Assembly: GCA_037445635.1 (NCBI GenBank) | Contig: JBBIKC010000038.1 | Location: 1 to 30,841, forward strand | Source: JBFMCC01 sp037445635 | GTDB taxonomy: Bacteria > Chloroflexota > Anaerolineae > Anaerolineales > Villigracilaceae | Reading direction: 5' to 3' | DNA: 30,841 nt | In this document: positions 1-7,505 of the stretch, piece by piece | How the letters are laid out: every line of letters begins with the position of its first letter | How positions within the stretch are numbered: position 1 is the stretch's first letter | Position numbers and translations under genes: made by a program | Notes under the pieces: model-generated | What the model was told of the DNA's origin: nothing | Seen by the model: the letters and a program-made list of their open reading frames with translations, nothing else | Databases searched by the model: none

Positions 1-575
1 GTGGTGCCGGTGACTTCCGCAAGGTCTTGGTGGGACAGGTTCAACTCCATGGAGGATGTCCCATCCTGGATTTGCTGTCCAAGTTGCTGGGCCAGCCGAA
101 GGATAGCGCGGGCAATACGCTGTTCGACGCGTTCCGTCGCCAGTTCGCGGTAGCGTTCCTGTATCTCCTGAATGTAGCCTGTCATAAGTTGCATCAATCC
201 AAAGGATAGATATGGCCGCCTCTCCATCATTTCGTGCAATATCCTGCTCTCGATTGCCAGCGCGATGCTGTGCACCAATGCCTGCGCACAGGCGGGATAC
301 ACGGCTTTCTCGCGCACCGTCCCGACGGCTCCAAAGATCTGCCATTCATTGATGGTGCGCAGGTTTGTCGTCTGGCCGTTTTTGCTGATCTGGCAGAGTT
401 TGGCCTTACCCGAGACCAGAATGTAGAAATGTGTGGCAGGGTCGCCTTGCAGGAAGAAAAATTCGCCTTCCTCGACGGGGCGGAGTACTGCGTTGTTGAG
501 AAGGTGGGCAAGATCCTCGTCACTGGATTGCTTGAGCACATCCACTTGACGCAGATCCGAAGGTTTGATTTCCAT
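1..575 (-). CDS. Crp/Fnr-family transcriptional regulator (3' end cut by window)
   Basis: The visible 191 residues read as an N-terminal cyclic-nucleotide-binding-type beta barrel (about residues 10-115, with the family-typical FYILVSGKAKL at 50-60), a dimerisation helix (about 120-165) and the start of a Crp-type helix-turn-helix (LSHQDLAEVTGTT at the edge). The protein continues beyond base 1. Only two Cys are visible (C61, C96), and the N-terminal Cys cluster of true Fnr is absent, so this is not an Fe-S oxygen sensor of the Fnr kind. The effector cannot be told from sequence. The ATG at 575-573 has no Shine-Dalgarno, and a TAGAAT -10-like hexamer lies just upstream, so a leaderless message is possible. 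It is divergent from csoR across a 170-bp gap. A role in redox or fermentation control would fit the neighbourhood but is inference. Confidence 0.88.
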   Translation of the reverse strand, partial: MEIKPSDLRQVDVLKQSSDEDLAHLLNNAVLRPVEEGEFFFLQGDPATHFYILVSGKAKLCQISKNGQTTNLRTINEWQIFGAVGTVREKAVYPACAQALVHSIALAIESRILHEMMERRPYLSFGLMQLMTGYIQEIQERYRELATERVEQRIARAILRLAQQLGQQIQDGTSSMELNLSHQDLAEVTGT

Positions 576-608
576 GCACCCAATTCTACTCTGAGAACGG
601 GAAATTTC

Positions 609-629
609 TCACACTCGATTTGTGACAAA
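609..629. promoter_or_regulatory. Candidate Crp/Fnr-type operator
   Basis: TCACA at 609-613 and TGTGA at 621-625 form an inverted repeat with a 7-nt centre. An overlapping small palindrome, TTTGTGACAAA, lies at 619-629. If the TAGAAT at 588-583 (minus strand) is the -10 of the regulator gene, the repeat is centred near -41, the usual position for class II activation and possible autoregulation. The match is short and of the inverse arm order to a canonical CRP site, so this is tentative. Confidence 0.3.
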
Positions 630-645
630 ATTTTCCCGCCCGCGC

Positions 646-674
646 TTGACATCTTTGCGCGCCAAAGTTATCAT
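646..674 (+). promoter_or_regulatory. sigma70-type promoter of csoR-copZ-copA
   Basis: TTGACA (646-651), a 17-nt spacer and TATCAT (669-674) match the housekeeping consensus closely. The predicted start lies near 681, inside the GC-rich palindrome read as the CsoR operator. The csoR start codon is about 65 nt downstream. Confidence 0.75.
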
Positions 675-682
675 CCCGATGC

Positions 683-705
683 CCCATCCCCCCTGGGGGG
701 GGTAA
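683..705. promoter_or_regulatory. Candidate CsoR operator
   Basis: A run of six C (688-693), one T, then eight G (695-702), flanked by AT and TAA, forms a GC-rich pseudo-palindrome of the kind CsoR repressors bind. It covers the predicted transcription start just downstream of the -10 hexamer and immediately precedes csoR. This is the expected geometry for copper-relieved autorepression. The assignment is by analogy with known CsoR sites. Confidence 0.6.
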
Positions 706-745
706 GAGTTAGCGGTAAACGGCTGTCTGACCAATCGAGGAGCCA

Positions 746-1015
746 ATGGAAAACGAAAACACCCTCCGGCGCTTGAAGACAATAGAAGGCCACCTAAAAG
801 GCGTTATCCGCATGGTCGAGGAGGACGCGTACTGCATTGACGTGATCCGCCAGATACAGGCAGTGGAGGCCGCGCTCAACAAGGTCAGTTCGCAGATTTT
901 GGAGAGTCACCTCAACTCGTGCGTCATCACCGCTGTTCAGGGCAGTAACAAGAAGGAACGCGAGCGCGTGTTGAAGGAGATCACGGAAGTGTTTGAGATG
1001 TCCACGAAAGTGTAA
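746..1015 (+). CDS. csoR: Copper-sensing repressor CsoR (DUF156 family)
   Basis: An 89-residue all-helical metal-sensing repressor of the CsoR/RcnR family. The Cu(I) ligand triad is present as C30, H55 and C59 (Cys, then His-x3-Cys), which separates copper sensors from the Ni/Co-type RcnR. Binding of Cu(I) is expected to release it from the GC-rich palindrome at 683-705 and so induce its own operon. The ATG at 746 follows an AGGAG-like sequence. The neighbours copZ and copA confirm a copper role. The stop codon TAA lies in the first GTAAACAC unit of a repeat array, so the repeat abuts or forms the gene end. Confidence 0.95.
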   Translation: MENENTLRRLKTIEGHLKGVIRMVEEDAYCIDVIRQIQAVEAALNKVSSQILESHLNSCVITAVQGSNKKERERVLKEITEVFEMSTKV

Positions 1016-1100
1016 ACACGTAGACAGGTACACACGTAGACGCGTAAACAAGTCTTGCGCGCACGTGTGTACCAGTGTACTTGTGTACCTGTATACCTAC
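1012..1100. repeat. GTANACAN 8-bp-unit inverted array, copy 1
   Basis: The left arm has five consecutive 8-bp units: GTAAACAC, GTAGACAG, GTACACAC, GTAGACGC and GTAAACAA (1012-1051). The right arm (about 1061-1100) is the same kind of unit on the opposite strand (for example GTACACAA and GTATACAG). The two arms can form a long imperfect hairpin in the csoR-copZ gap. Three related copies occur elsewhere in the window (1347, 13286 and 28982). Confidence 0.85.
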
Positions 1101-1126
1101 CCCATCCCCAACCCTAAGGAGTTCCC

Positions 1127-1345
1127 ATGACCACCGTAACCTATTCCGTCCCCGCCATTCATTGCGGTCACTGCACCCACACCATCGAAATGGAATTGTC
1201 TGAACTCGCTGGCGTCCAGTCCGTGAAAGCGGACCTCGACACCAAGAAGGTGCAGATCACCTTTGACGCGCCCGCCGACGAGCAGAAGATCAAGGCGCTG
1301 CTGGCGGAGATCAATTATCCTGCCGAGGGATTGATCACGCTGTAG
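1127..1345 (+). CDS. copZ: CopZ-like copper chaperone (HMA domain)
   Basis: A 72-residue single heavy-metal-associated domain with the ferredoxin-like fold pattern and a Cu(I)-binding CxxC motif (HCGHC, C13 and C16). It should carry cytosolic Cu(I) to the CopA ATPase encoded immediately downstream, or to CsoR. The ATG at 1127 is preceded by a strong AAGGAG. The order csoR-copZ-copA is a classic copper-homeostasis operon. The TAG stop falls at the edge of the second 8-bp-unit repeat array. Confidence 0.93.
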   Translation: MTTVTYSVPAIHCGHCTHTIEMELSELAGVQSVKADLDTKKVQITFDAPADEQKIKALLAEINYPAEGLITL

Positions 1346-1346
1346 A

Positions 1347-1434
1347 GTATACACGTACACAGGTACACAAGTAGACACGTAAACATGTCGTTTGTGAAAC
1401 CTGTATATGTGTGTACCTGTCTACCTGTGTACCT
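1347..1434. repeat. GTANACAN 8-bp-unit inverted array, copy 2
   Basis: The left arm runs GTATACAC, GTACACAG, GTACACAA, GTAGACAC and GTAAACAT (1347-1386). The right arm (about 1400-1434) carries the complementary units CTGTCTAC, CTGTGTAC and related forms. It fills the copZ-copA gap and ends just before the copA ATG. It leaves no room for a normal Shine-Dalgarno before 1441. Confidence 0.85.
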
Positions 1435-1440
1435 CCCCCC

Positions 1441-3930
1441 ATGACCGATACCAAACAACTCACCCTCCCCATCACAGGCATGACCTGCGCCAACTGCGTC
1501 GCGACCGTCGAGCGTAATCTGAAGAAACTCGACGGTGTGCAAAACGCGGTCGTCAACCTTTCGTCGGAGCGGGCGACGGTGGAATTCGATTCCGCCAAAC
1601 TGGGCCTGCCCGACATGATCGCCCGCGTCAACCGCGCGGGATACGGAGTCGCCACAGGCGAGGCAGACCTCATCATCAAACGCCTGGCGGACGATAACGA
1701 CGCGCGGCGGCTCGAAAATGCGCTGACAAAACTCGAAGGCGTATTGGAAGCGCAGGTTAACTTCACGACCGAGAAGGCGCGCGTCAAATACGTTCCAACG
1801 ATTGTGAGTCAGGCTGAGATTCGCGCGGCTGTTGCGAAGGCTGGTTTCGAGGCCCTCGAACTCGGCGGTGAAGCGGAGGACGCGGAAGCCCAAGCGCGTC
1901 AGCAGGAAATTGACACGCAGCGCCGCCTGCTCGTCATCGGCCTCATTTTCACCGTTCCGTTGTTCCTCTTCGCGATGGCGCGCGACATCAACCTTCTGCC
2001 CGACGCGTTCTACGCGATGGCCGCGATGGAAGGCATGACCCGCGCGGCCGCGCCGTGGACGAACTGGTTAATGCTCGCGCTCGCGCTGCCTGTGCAATTC
2101 TACGTCGGCTGGCAATATTACGTCGGCGCGTTCAAAGCCCTGCGCAACAGGTCCGCCAATATGGACGTGTTGATCGCCATGGGCTCCTCGGCCGCGTTCT
2201 TCTATTCGCTGCCCATCACGTTCGGCTGGCTCGAAGGTCACGTCTATTACGAGACGGCGGCGGTCATCATCACGCTCATCAAGCTCGGAAAATTTCTGGA
2301 GGCGCGCGCCAAAGGACGCACTTCCGAAGCGATCAAAAAATTGATGGGACTGCGCGCCAAGACCGCCCGCGTCATTCGCGACGGGACGGAGGCTGAGGTC
2401 TCGATTGACGATGTCCGCGTCGGCGACATCGTTCTCGTCAGACCTGGCGAAAAGATTCCCGTGGACGGCGTTGTTATCGAAGGCCGCAGCGCAGTGGACG
2501 AATCCATGCTGACGGGCGAGTCGCTGCCTGTGGAGAAGAAGCAGGGCGATCCCGTTATCGGCGCGACACTCAACAAACTGGGCTTGCTCAAGTTCGAAGC
2601 CACAAAAATCGGGAAAGAGACCGCTCTCGCGCAGATCATCAAACTCGTGGAGGACGCGCAGGGAAGCAAGGCGCCGATTCAAAAACTAGCCGATCAGGTC
2701 TCGGCAGTCTTTGTTCCGATTGTGATTTTGATTGCGCTGGTCACGTTTGCAGGATGGTATTTCTTCGGCCCGCAGATTGACGAGCAATTCACGCGCGCGC
2801 TCATTAACATGGTGGCAGTGCTGGTCATCGCTTGTCCCTGCGCGATGGGGCTCGCCACGCCGACCGCCGTGATGGTCGGCACGGGCAGGGGCGCGGAAAT
2901 GGGCATTCTCTTCCGCACCAGTGAAGCGCTCGAGCGCGCTGGGAAAGTAAACGTAGTTGTGCTGGATAAAACTGGAACGATTACGAAGGGTCAGCCCGCG
3001 GTGACGGATATCGTTATTCGAAATTCGATACTCGATAGTGGCGAAACGAATAACGAATATCGAATATCGCCCGACGAACTCCTCCGTCTTGCCGCAAGTG
3101 TCGAAAAGGGAAGCGAGCATCCGCTTGGCGAGGCGATCTGGGCGGAGGCAACGACTCGCGGACTGAGTTTGGCGGAAGCGGCCGGGTTCAAGGCGGAGCC
3201 TGGTCACGGCGTGCAGGCCGAGGTCGAGGGAAGAAGCGTCGCTGTCGGTAACGTGAGAATGATGGAGGCGCGCGGATTCTCGTTGAACGGAATCCAATCC
3301 GAAGTGGCGCGTCTGCAAAGCGAAGCAAAAACCGCCATGCTCGTGGCGATTGATGATCGGGTCGCGGGAGTGATCGCGGTGGCGGATACGATCAAGGACG
3401 GTTCGAAGGAAGCGATCGAAGAACTGCATCGCATGGGTTTGAAAGTCGCCATGATCACAGGCGATAACCAGAAAACTGCCGAAGCCATTGCGAAGCAGGT
3501 CGGCATTGATACTGTGCTGGCCGAAGTGTTGCCCGAAGGCAAATCGTCTGAAGTCAAGAAACTTCAAAATTCCCAGTCTCCAATTACCAATATCGTCGCG
3601 ATGGTCGGCGACGGCGTGAACGACGCGCCCGCGCTCGCGCAAGCGGATGTTGGCATCGCCATCGGCACTGGCACGGATGTAGCGATGGCCGCCGCGCCCG
3701 TGACGCTGATGAGCGGCGACCTGCGCGGTGTGGCGCGCGCGGTTTCGCTCTCGCGCAAGACGCTTCGCACGATCAAACAGAATCTGTTCTGGGCGTTCTT
3801 CTACAACGTGATTCTCATCCCTGCCGCGGCGCTCGGGTTTTTGAATCCCATTTTGGCCGCGGGCGCGATGGCGTTCAGCAGTATCTTCGTGGTAAGCAAT
3901 AGTTTGAGGTTGAGGAAGGCGCGCGTCTGA
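1441..3930 (+). CDS. copA: Cu(I)-translocating P1B-type ATPase
   Basis: An 829-residue copper exporter. In order it has an N-terminal HMA domain with C16xxC19 (MTCANC), a second HMA-like domain (about 72-138) without any CxxC, transmembrane segments, the A-domain motif LTGESLPVEK, the channel motif CPCAMGLATP, the phosphorylation motif DKTGTITKG, the HP motif SEHPLGEA, and MITGD and GDGVNDAPAL. The YN pair in the seventh helix and MAFSS in the eighth are the Cu(I) signature. The start is set at 1441 by homology. A GTG at 1411 is in frame but would add ten residues encoded by the repeat array. Two oddities: an apparent repeat-derived insert at residues about 524-543, and a short extra segment NSQSPITN before the GDGVND motif. 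Confidence 0.96.
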   Translation: MTDTKQLTLPITGMTCANCVATVERNLKKLDGVQNAVVNLSSERATVEFDSAKLGLPDMIARVNRAGYGVATGEADLIIKRLADDNDARRLENALTKLEGVLEAQVNFTTEKARVKYVPTIVSQAEIRAAVAKAGFEALELGGEAEDAEAQARQQEIDTQRRLLVIGLIFTVPLFLFAMARDINLLPDAFYAMAAMEGMTRAAAPWTNWLMLALALPVQFYVGWQYYVGAFKALRNRSANMDVLIAMGSSAAFFYSLPITFGWLEGHVYYETAAVIITLIKLGKFLEARAKGRTSEAIKKLMGLRAKTARVIRDGTEAEVSIDDVRVGDIVLVRPGEKIPVDGVVIEGRSAVDESMLTGESLPVEKKQGDPVIGATLNKLGLLKFEATKIGKETALAQIIKLVEDAQGSKAPIQKLADQVSAVFVPIVILIALVTFAGWYFFGPQIDEQFTRALINMVAVLVIACPCAMGLATPTAVMVGTGRGAEMGILFRTSEALERAGKVNVVVLDKTGTITKGQPAVTDIVIRNSILDSGETNNEYRISPDELLRLAASVEKGSEHPLGEAIWAEATTRGLSLAEAAGFKAEPGHGVQAEVEGRSVAVGNVRMMEARGFSLNGIQSEVARLQSEAKTAMLVAIDDRVAGVIAVADTIKDGSKEAIEELHRMGLKVAMITGDNQKTAEAIAKQVGIDTVLAEVLPEGKSSEVKKLQNSQSPITNIVAMVGDGVNDAPALAQADVGIAIGTGTDVAMAAAPVTLMSGDLRGVARAVSLSRKTLRTIKQNLFWAFFYNVILIPAAALGFLNPILAAGAMAFSSIFVVSNSLRLRKARV
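3007..3061. repeat. Palindromic repeat embedded in the copA coding sequence
   Basis: Arms at 3007-3020 (GATATCGTTATTCG) and 3047-3061 (CGAATAACGAATATC) are inverse complements except for one extra base. They are joined by AT-rich TCGATA repeats unlike the GC-rich flanks. The segment is in frame and encodes about 20 residues between the DKTGT and HP motifs of CopA, in the nucleotide-binding domain. Confidence 0.65.
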
Positions 3931-3976
3931 ACCGATGTTGATTTGCTTTTGCTGTTTCTGGTTATAAGGTGCAATC

Positions 3977-4360
3977 GTGCCTTACTTTTTCACCCTTCAG
4001 GAAGCCAACGAGACCTTGAAAACCATTCGCCCTCTGATGAATGAGATTCAGGAGATTCGCCGGAGAATCCTTGCCAGTCAACCTGAGGCCTGGCCTGCCA
4101 TTGAAAAGTCGGCGGGAAACGGAGGCAACCGCGCCTTGAGCGCGATGTTTCAGGAATTTACGCGGCTGGACGCGCTGGTTCATAGCATTCAAGACACAGG
4201 CGCCCTTATCAAAGATATCAACATCGGGTTGTTGGACTTCCCCGCGCTTAAAGATGGCCGCGAGGTTTATCTGTGCTGGAAGCACGGGGAGGAGCGCGTT
4301 CAGTTCTGGCACGAGACTGATGCTGGGTTTGCGGGGCGGCAAGTCATTGACTGGGAATGA
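3977..4360 (+). CDS. DUF2203 domain-containing protein
   Basis: A 127-residue protein with the DUF2203 pattern. It has an N-terminal helical segment opening FFTLQEANETL, then a conserved C-terminal block with GLLDFPALKDGREVYLCW and FWHETDAGFAGRQ. The biochemical function of the family is unknown. The start is GTG at 3977, supported by AAGGTG six bases upstream and by family length. It lies 46 bp after copA on the same strand and may be read through from the copper operon, but nothing ties it to copper. It converges with the HD-domain gene, and no convincing terminator is visible in the 19-bp gap. Confidence 0.85.
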   Translation: MPYFFTLQEANETLKTIRPLMNEIQEIRRRILASQPEAWPAIEKSAGNGGNRALSAMFQEFTRLDALVHSIQDTGALIKDINIGLLDFPALKDGREVYLCWKHGEERVQFWHETDAGFAGRQVIDWE

Positions 4361-4379
4361 TGGCCTGATGGACGCCAGG

Positions 4380-6398
4380 TTACCTGACCGTTTTCAAGAT
4401 TTTTATGATCTCCTGTTCGTTGGCCTGAATCTCCTTTTCCACGATCTCCCAGGCTTTGTGATACTCATCATATTCTCTGACAAGCCCCTTGAACCTGCGA
4501 ACCTTGTCCAATCTTTCCTTGCCGAAACTACTTAACCGAAAACGGCGGTCGAAGCGGAATACGGTTTTCGAGGGCCCCGATTCGCTGGGGAGTTTCTTGA
4601 TCTCGCGTGAGTAAGCGATCAATCCCATCTGTTCGTATTTGCGGATCTCCTGATCGAAGGTGCTGGTAATATTCTGCATTTTCAGGTTCATTTTTCCCCT
4701 GATTTCGAGTCTGTTTTCCAGCCTCCTGGCGATATCCTTGGCAACTTTGTAAATAGACTGCCGAATGGGATATTCCAGTTTATGCTCCCGGCACAGGGCG
4801 GAAATTTTTTCCATGATAAGCAGAAGATAATCCGCCCCGATGATTGCTTTGGAGCCGCACTCCTCGGCGATCTTTCTGTACCGTCTGACCGCCAGTTCAG
4901 CCAGAACCCTTTGCGCCCCGTCGTTCGCGAGGCTTCCCACACACTCCTCGAATTTGGGACAATCTTCGCAGGGCAGCATGTCGGGATGATGCTCTTTCAA
5001 TGCCTGGATATCGAATTTAATATCCTTATCCCCATAGACCGCGAGGCTGAGATTGCTGAGCGACTCTTCCGAAATTCCCCTGAGTATCTGATCTCTCAGC
5101 AGGTCCCCGCCATTCGACAGTTTCATCGAAAACTCTGGGGATTTGACGTTGTGAACGTGGACGATCAGGTCGTGATTTCCCGTGAGGGTGCGCAGATCCT
5201 CCTGGAGTTTTGGTATCTGATGGTGATGCATGGATTCCGAAAGGATCTGTATGCATTCGCGGACGTGCGGGTGGGTTTCGATGTTCTCGAGCCGGGCGAT
5301 TTCCCTGAGGGCATATTGAGTCGTCACGACGGCTTTGATGGTTGGGTCTCCGCTTCCGATCAGGAAGCCGAGCAGTTTGGAATCGTCCCATTTCGTGAAT
5401 ATATCGAGGATCAGCCCGGCCGGGTTCGGATCCTTGACCAGCAGGCTGTGCAGGAGTTCGATCACCTTGCCGGTGGTAAAGACGCCCCACATTTCCTGAT
5501 GAACTTGCGTGATCAGGGTATACCTTGCAAGGATCAGCGAATGGACGAAGCTGATCGCCTCCGGTTCGATTTCTAGGCCGCCCGGTCTCAAATGCAGGTG
5601 GTTTCGTAGCGATGTGATGTCGAGCCGGTGAGGCAGGCCGCAGTAATAGTTGTCGCGCATCAGGTAATCAATTTTATCGGCGTCTATGTCGCCGCTCATG
5701 ATGGATTTGAACAACTGCATCACCGGCAGGAGGCTTTCCGGCACTTCGTCGGGGTTGACGTCCACCGACTCTCCAATCGCCAGCTGGGAAATGATCCCGT
5801 TGATCGTGCTTACATACTTCTCGATGAATGCCTTTGGATATTTAGAAGTTCGACCGATCCAGTTTCTTAATACCGTCCCAATATCCGAGTGCCGCCGGAT
5901 AATATATTCGGAAAAGAATTCGTGTTTGCAAATATCGCTTACTTTCTTTCCGCGTTCGGCAAGATAGTCGGTGAAGTCCGGCGGCAGGTTGGCCGGGTTA
6001 TCCCCCAGGATATCCGGGTGATAAGTGAAAAGGTTTTCCATCACATGTGAAAAGGGAGGGTGGCCAATATCGTGTAAGAGAGCGGCGAGACGAAGCAATT
6101 GACGGTGAAACGGCGTGATCTCGATCCCTTGTTCGCCGTCGTCGCTGTTCACCATTTTCAACAGCATATCGGTCGCGTGCATGACGCCGATGCTATGCTC
6201 GAATCGGCTGTGGACGGCACCGGGGAAGGCCAGGTAGGCGAAACTTAACTGTTTGATCCCGCGCAGGCGATTGAAAGACTCGGTTTGGATGATGTTCTTT
6301 TCGACCTGCGTGATCGGAATTTCTCCCCAGACTGGATCACGGATGGTTTGTATCCAATCAAGGCGCGGGAGATTGGGTAGTTTTGTGGCGGCTTCCAT
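4380..6398 (-). CDS. HD-domain phosphohydrolase (COG1078/dNTPase-like)
   Basis: About 672 residues. The N-terminal third is an HD-superfamily metal phosphohydrolase. The divalent-metal ligands are visible as the His of RFEHSIGVMH, the HD pair of LLHDIGHPPFSH, and the later Asp of DADKIDYLMRD. This arrangement is that of dGTPase-like proteins of the COG1078 group, so hydrolysis of a (deoxy)nucleotide is plausible but unproven. The C-terminal part is helical with a Cys-rich patch (CEDCPKFEEC). I place the start at the ATG at 6398-6396 because GGAGG sits five bases upstream. An in-frame ATG at 6443 has no ribosome site and would be almost at the transcription start of the promoter at 6475-6448. 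It stands alone on the minus strand. Confidence 0.85.
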   Translation of the reverse strand: MEAATKLPNLPRLDWIQTIRDPVWGEIPITQVEKNIIQTESFNRLRGIKQLSFAYLAFPGAVHSRFEHSIGVMHATDMLLKMVNSDDGEQGIEITPFHRQLLRLAALLHDIGHPPFSHVMENLFTYHPDILGDNPANLPPDFTDYLAERGKKVSDICKHEFFSEYIIRRHSDIGTVLRNWIGRTSKYPKAFIEKYVSTINGIISQLAIGESVDVNPDEVPESLLPVMQLFKSIMSGDIDADKIDYLMRDNYYCGLPHRLDITSLRNHLHLRPGGLEIEPEAISFVHSLILARYTLITQVHQEMWGVFTTGKVIELLHSLLVKDPNPAGLILDIFTKWDDSKLLGFLIGSGDPTIKAVVTTQYALREIARLENIETHPHVRECIQILSESMHHHQIPKLQEDLRTLTGNHDLIVHVHNVKSPEFSMKLSNGGDLLRDQILRGISEESLSNLSLAVYGDKDIKFDIQALKEHHPDMLPCEDCPKFEECVGSLANDGAQRVLAELAVRRYRKIAEECGSKAIIGADYLLLIMEKISALCREHKLEYPIRQSIYKVAKDIARRLENRLEIRGKMNLKMQNITSTFDQEIRKYEQMGLIAYSREIKKLPSESGPSKTVFRFDRRFRLSSFGKERLDKVRRFKGLVREYDEYHKAWEIVEKEIQANEQEIIKILKTVR

Positions 6399-6447
6399 GT
6401 ACGCCTCCAGAGGCAGTGTATGTTTCCCGGACGGGACTGCCATCTAC

Positions 6448-6475
6448 TATATACCAAATCCTGCTTCTTTGCAAA
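6448..6475 (-). promoter_or_regulatory. Candidate promoter of the HD-domain gene
   Basis: On the minus strand, TTTGCA (6475-6470), a 16-nt spacer and TATATA (6453-6448) resemble a sigma70 promoter. Transcription would start near 6441, leaving about a 45-nt leader to the ATG at 6398. Confidence 0.4.
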
Positions 6476-6497
6476 CGACACCGGTCGCTTAAAGCGA

Positions 6498-6526
6498 TTG
6501 GGAAGCACATACTTTTCATGTATACT
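6498..6526 (+). promoter_or_regulatory. Candidate promoter of rarD
   Basis: TTGGGA (6498-6503), a 17-nt spacer and TATACT (6521-6526) resemble a sigma70 promoter. The start would be near 6533, 28 nt before the rarD ATG. It is divergent from the HD-gene promoter within the same 160-bp gap. Confidence 0.45.
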
Positions 6527-6560
6527 TGAGCGGTGAATCTCAAATCAGGGAGTAGTTTTA

Positions 6561-7460
6561 ATGAAAAGAGGTATCCTGTACGGTATCGGCGCGTATGTGC
6601 TTTGGGGGTTCTTTCCCATCTATTGGAAGTTTCTGCATGAAGTTCCTGCCCTGCAAGTCATCGGGCATCGCATCGGTTGGTCGTTTATCGTCCTGATCGC
6701 CTTCATCCTGTTGACAAAGCAATGGCAGGATTTTCGCGCGGTTGCCTTCCATCCAAAAACAATTGGCGCGTATGCCATCGCGGGCGTCCTGCTCTCCATC
6801 AACTGGCTGGTCTATGTGTGGGGAGTCAACGCGGGCTTTATCGTGGAGACGAGTCTCGGCTACTTCATCAACCCACTCCTGAGCGTTTTGCTGGGAGTCA
6901 TCTTCCTGCGTGAACGGCTGCGCCTCGCGCAATGGATTCCCGTTGTCCTCGCGGCGATTGGCGTTTTTTACCTGACCTTCGTCTATGGCCGCCTGCCGTG
7001 GATCGCCCTCTCCCTCGCGTTTTCCTTCGGCATCTATGGCCTCGTCAAAAAACTCGCGCCGCTCGGCTCGCTCTACGGCCTCACGCTCGAAACGGCGATG
7101 GTCTTCCCCGCCGCGTTGATCTATCTCCTCTTCATGGAAGTGAACGGCGCGGGCGCATTCCTGCACGACGGCCCGACCATTGATCTCCTGCTCGCGGGCG
7201 CGGGGATCGTCACTACCATCCCCCTGCTGATGTTCGCCTCCGCCGCCAAGCAGATTCCTCTCACGATGGTGGGCATCCTCCAATACATCGCGCCGACCCT
7301 GCAATTCCTGATCGGCGTCTTCATCTACAAAGAACCCTTTGATCGCTCGCGCCTGATCGGCTTTGGCATCGTCTGGCTGGCGTTGATCATATTCTGGGTG
7401 GAAAATTACCTGGCGCATCGCGCCGCCGCGGAGCCGATCCCTGAGTTGGGGGAGGGGTAG
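6561..7460 (+). CDS. rarD: RarD-type EamA-family membrane transporter
   Basis: A 299-residue integral membrane protein with about ten hydrophobic helices in two EamA halves. The N-terminus GILYGIGAYVLWGFFPIYWK and the segments SINWLVYVWGVN and LGYFINPLLSVLLG are typical of the RarD subgroup of the drug/metabolite transporter superfamily. The substrate is not established for the family. The ATG at 6561 follows GGGAG (6548-6552). It is apparently monocistronic and unrelated to the hydrogenase operon 470 bp downstream. The stop codon overlaps the first arm of a short hairpin repeat. Confidence 0.92.
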   Translation: MKRGILYGIGAYVLWGFFPIYWKFLHEVPALQVIGHRIGWSFIVLIAFILLTKQWQDFRAVAFHPKTIGAYAIAGVLLSINWLVYVWGVNAGFIVETSLGYFINPLLSVLLGVIFLRERLRLAQWIPVVLAAIGVFYLTFVYGRLPWIALSLAFSFGIYGLVKKLAPLGSLYGLTLETAMVFPAALIYLLFMEVNGAGAFLHDGPTIDLLLAGAGIVTTIPLLMFASAAKQIPLTMVGILQYIAPTLQFLIGVFIYKEPFDRSRLIGFGIVWLALIIFWVENYLAHRAAAEPIPELGEG

Positions 7461-7505
7461 TCCGCGCAGGCGGACTTTGCATTTGTTGGCGCGATTCAAT
7501 TGCCC
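7459..7505. repeat. Hairpin repeat at the rarD end (possible weak terminator)
   Basis: AGTCCGC (7459-7465) and GCGGACT (7470-7476) form a 7-bp stem with a GCAG loop. They are followed by a T-containing tail, then GGCGCGATTCAATTGCC. The whole unit resembles a short dispersed hairpin element I recall from cyanobacterial and Chloroflexota genomes. It may also end the rarD transcript, although the T run is poor. Confidence 0.5.

Noticed and set aside
1012..1434. CRISPR array at the 8-bp-unit repeats
   Set aside because: Units are 8 bp and contiguous with no spacers, arranged in opposed arms. There are no cas genes.
4361..4379. Terminator between the DUF2203 gene and the HD-domain gene
   Set aside because: Only 4-5-bp stems can be drawn and no T run follows in either direction.
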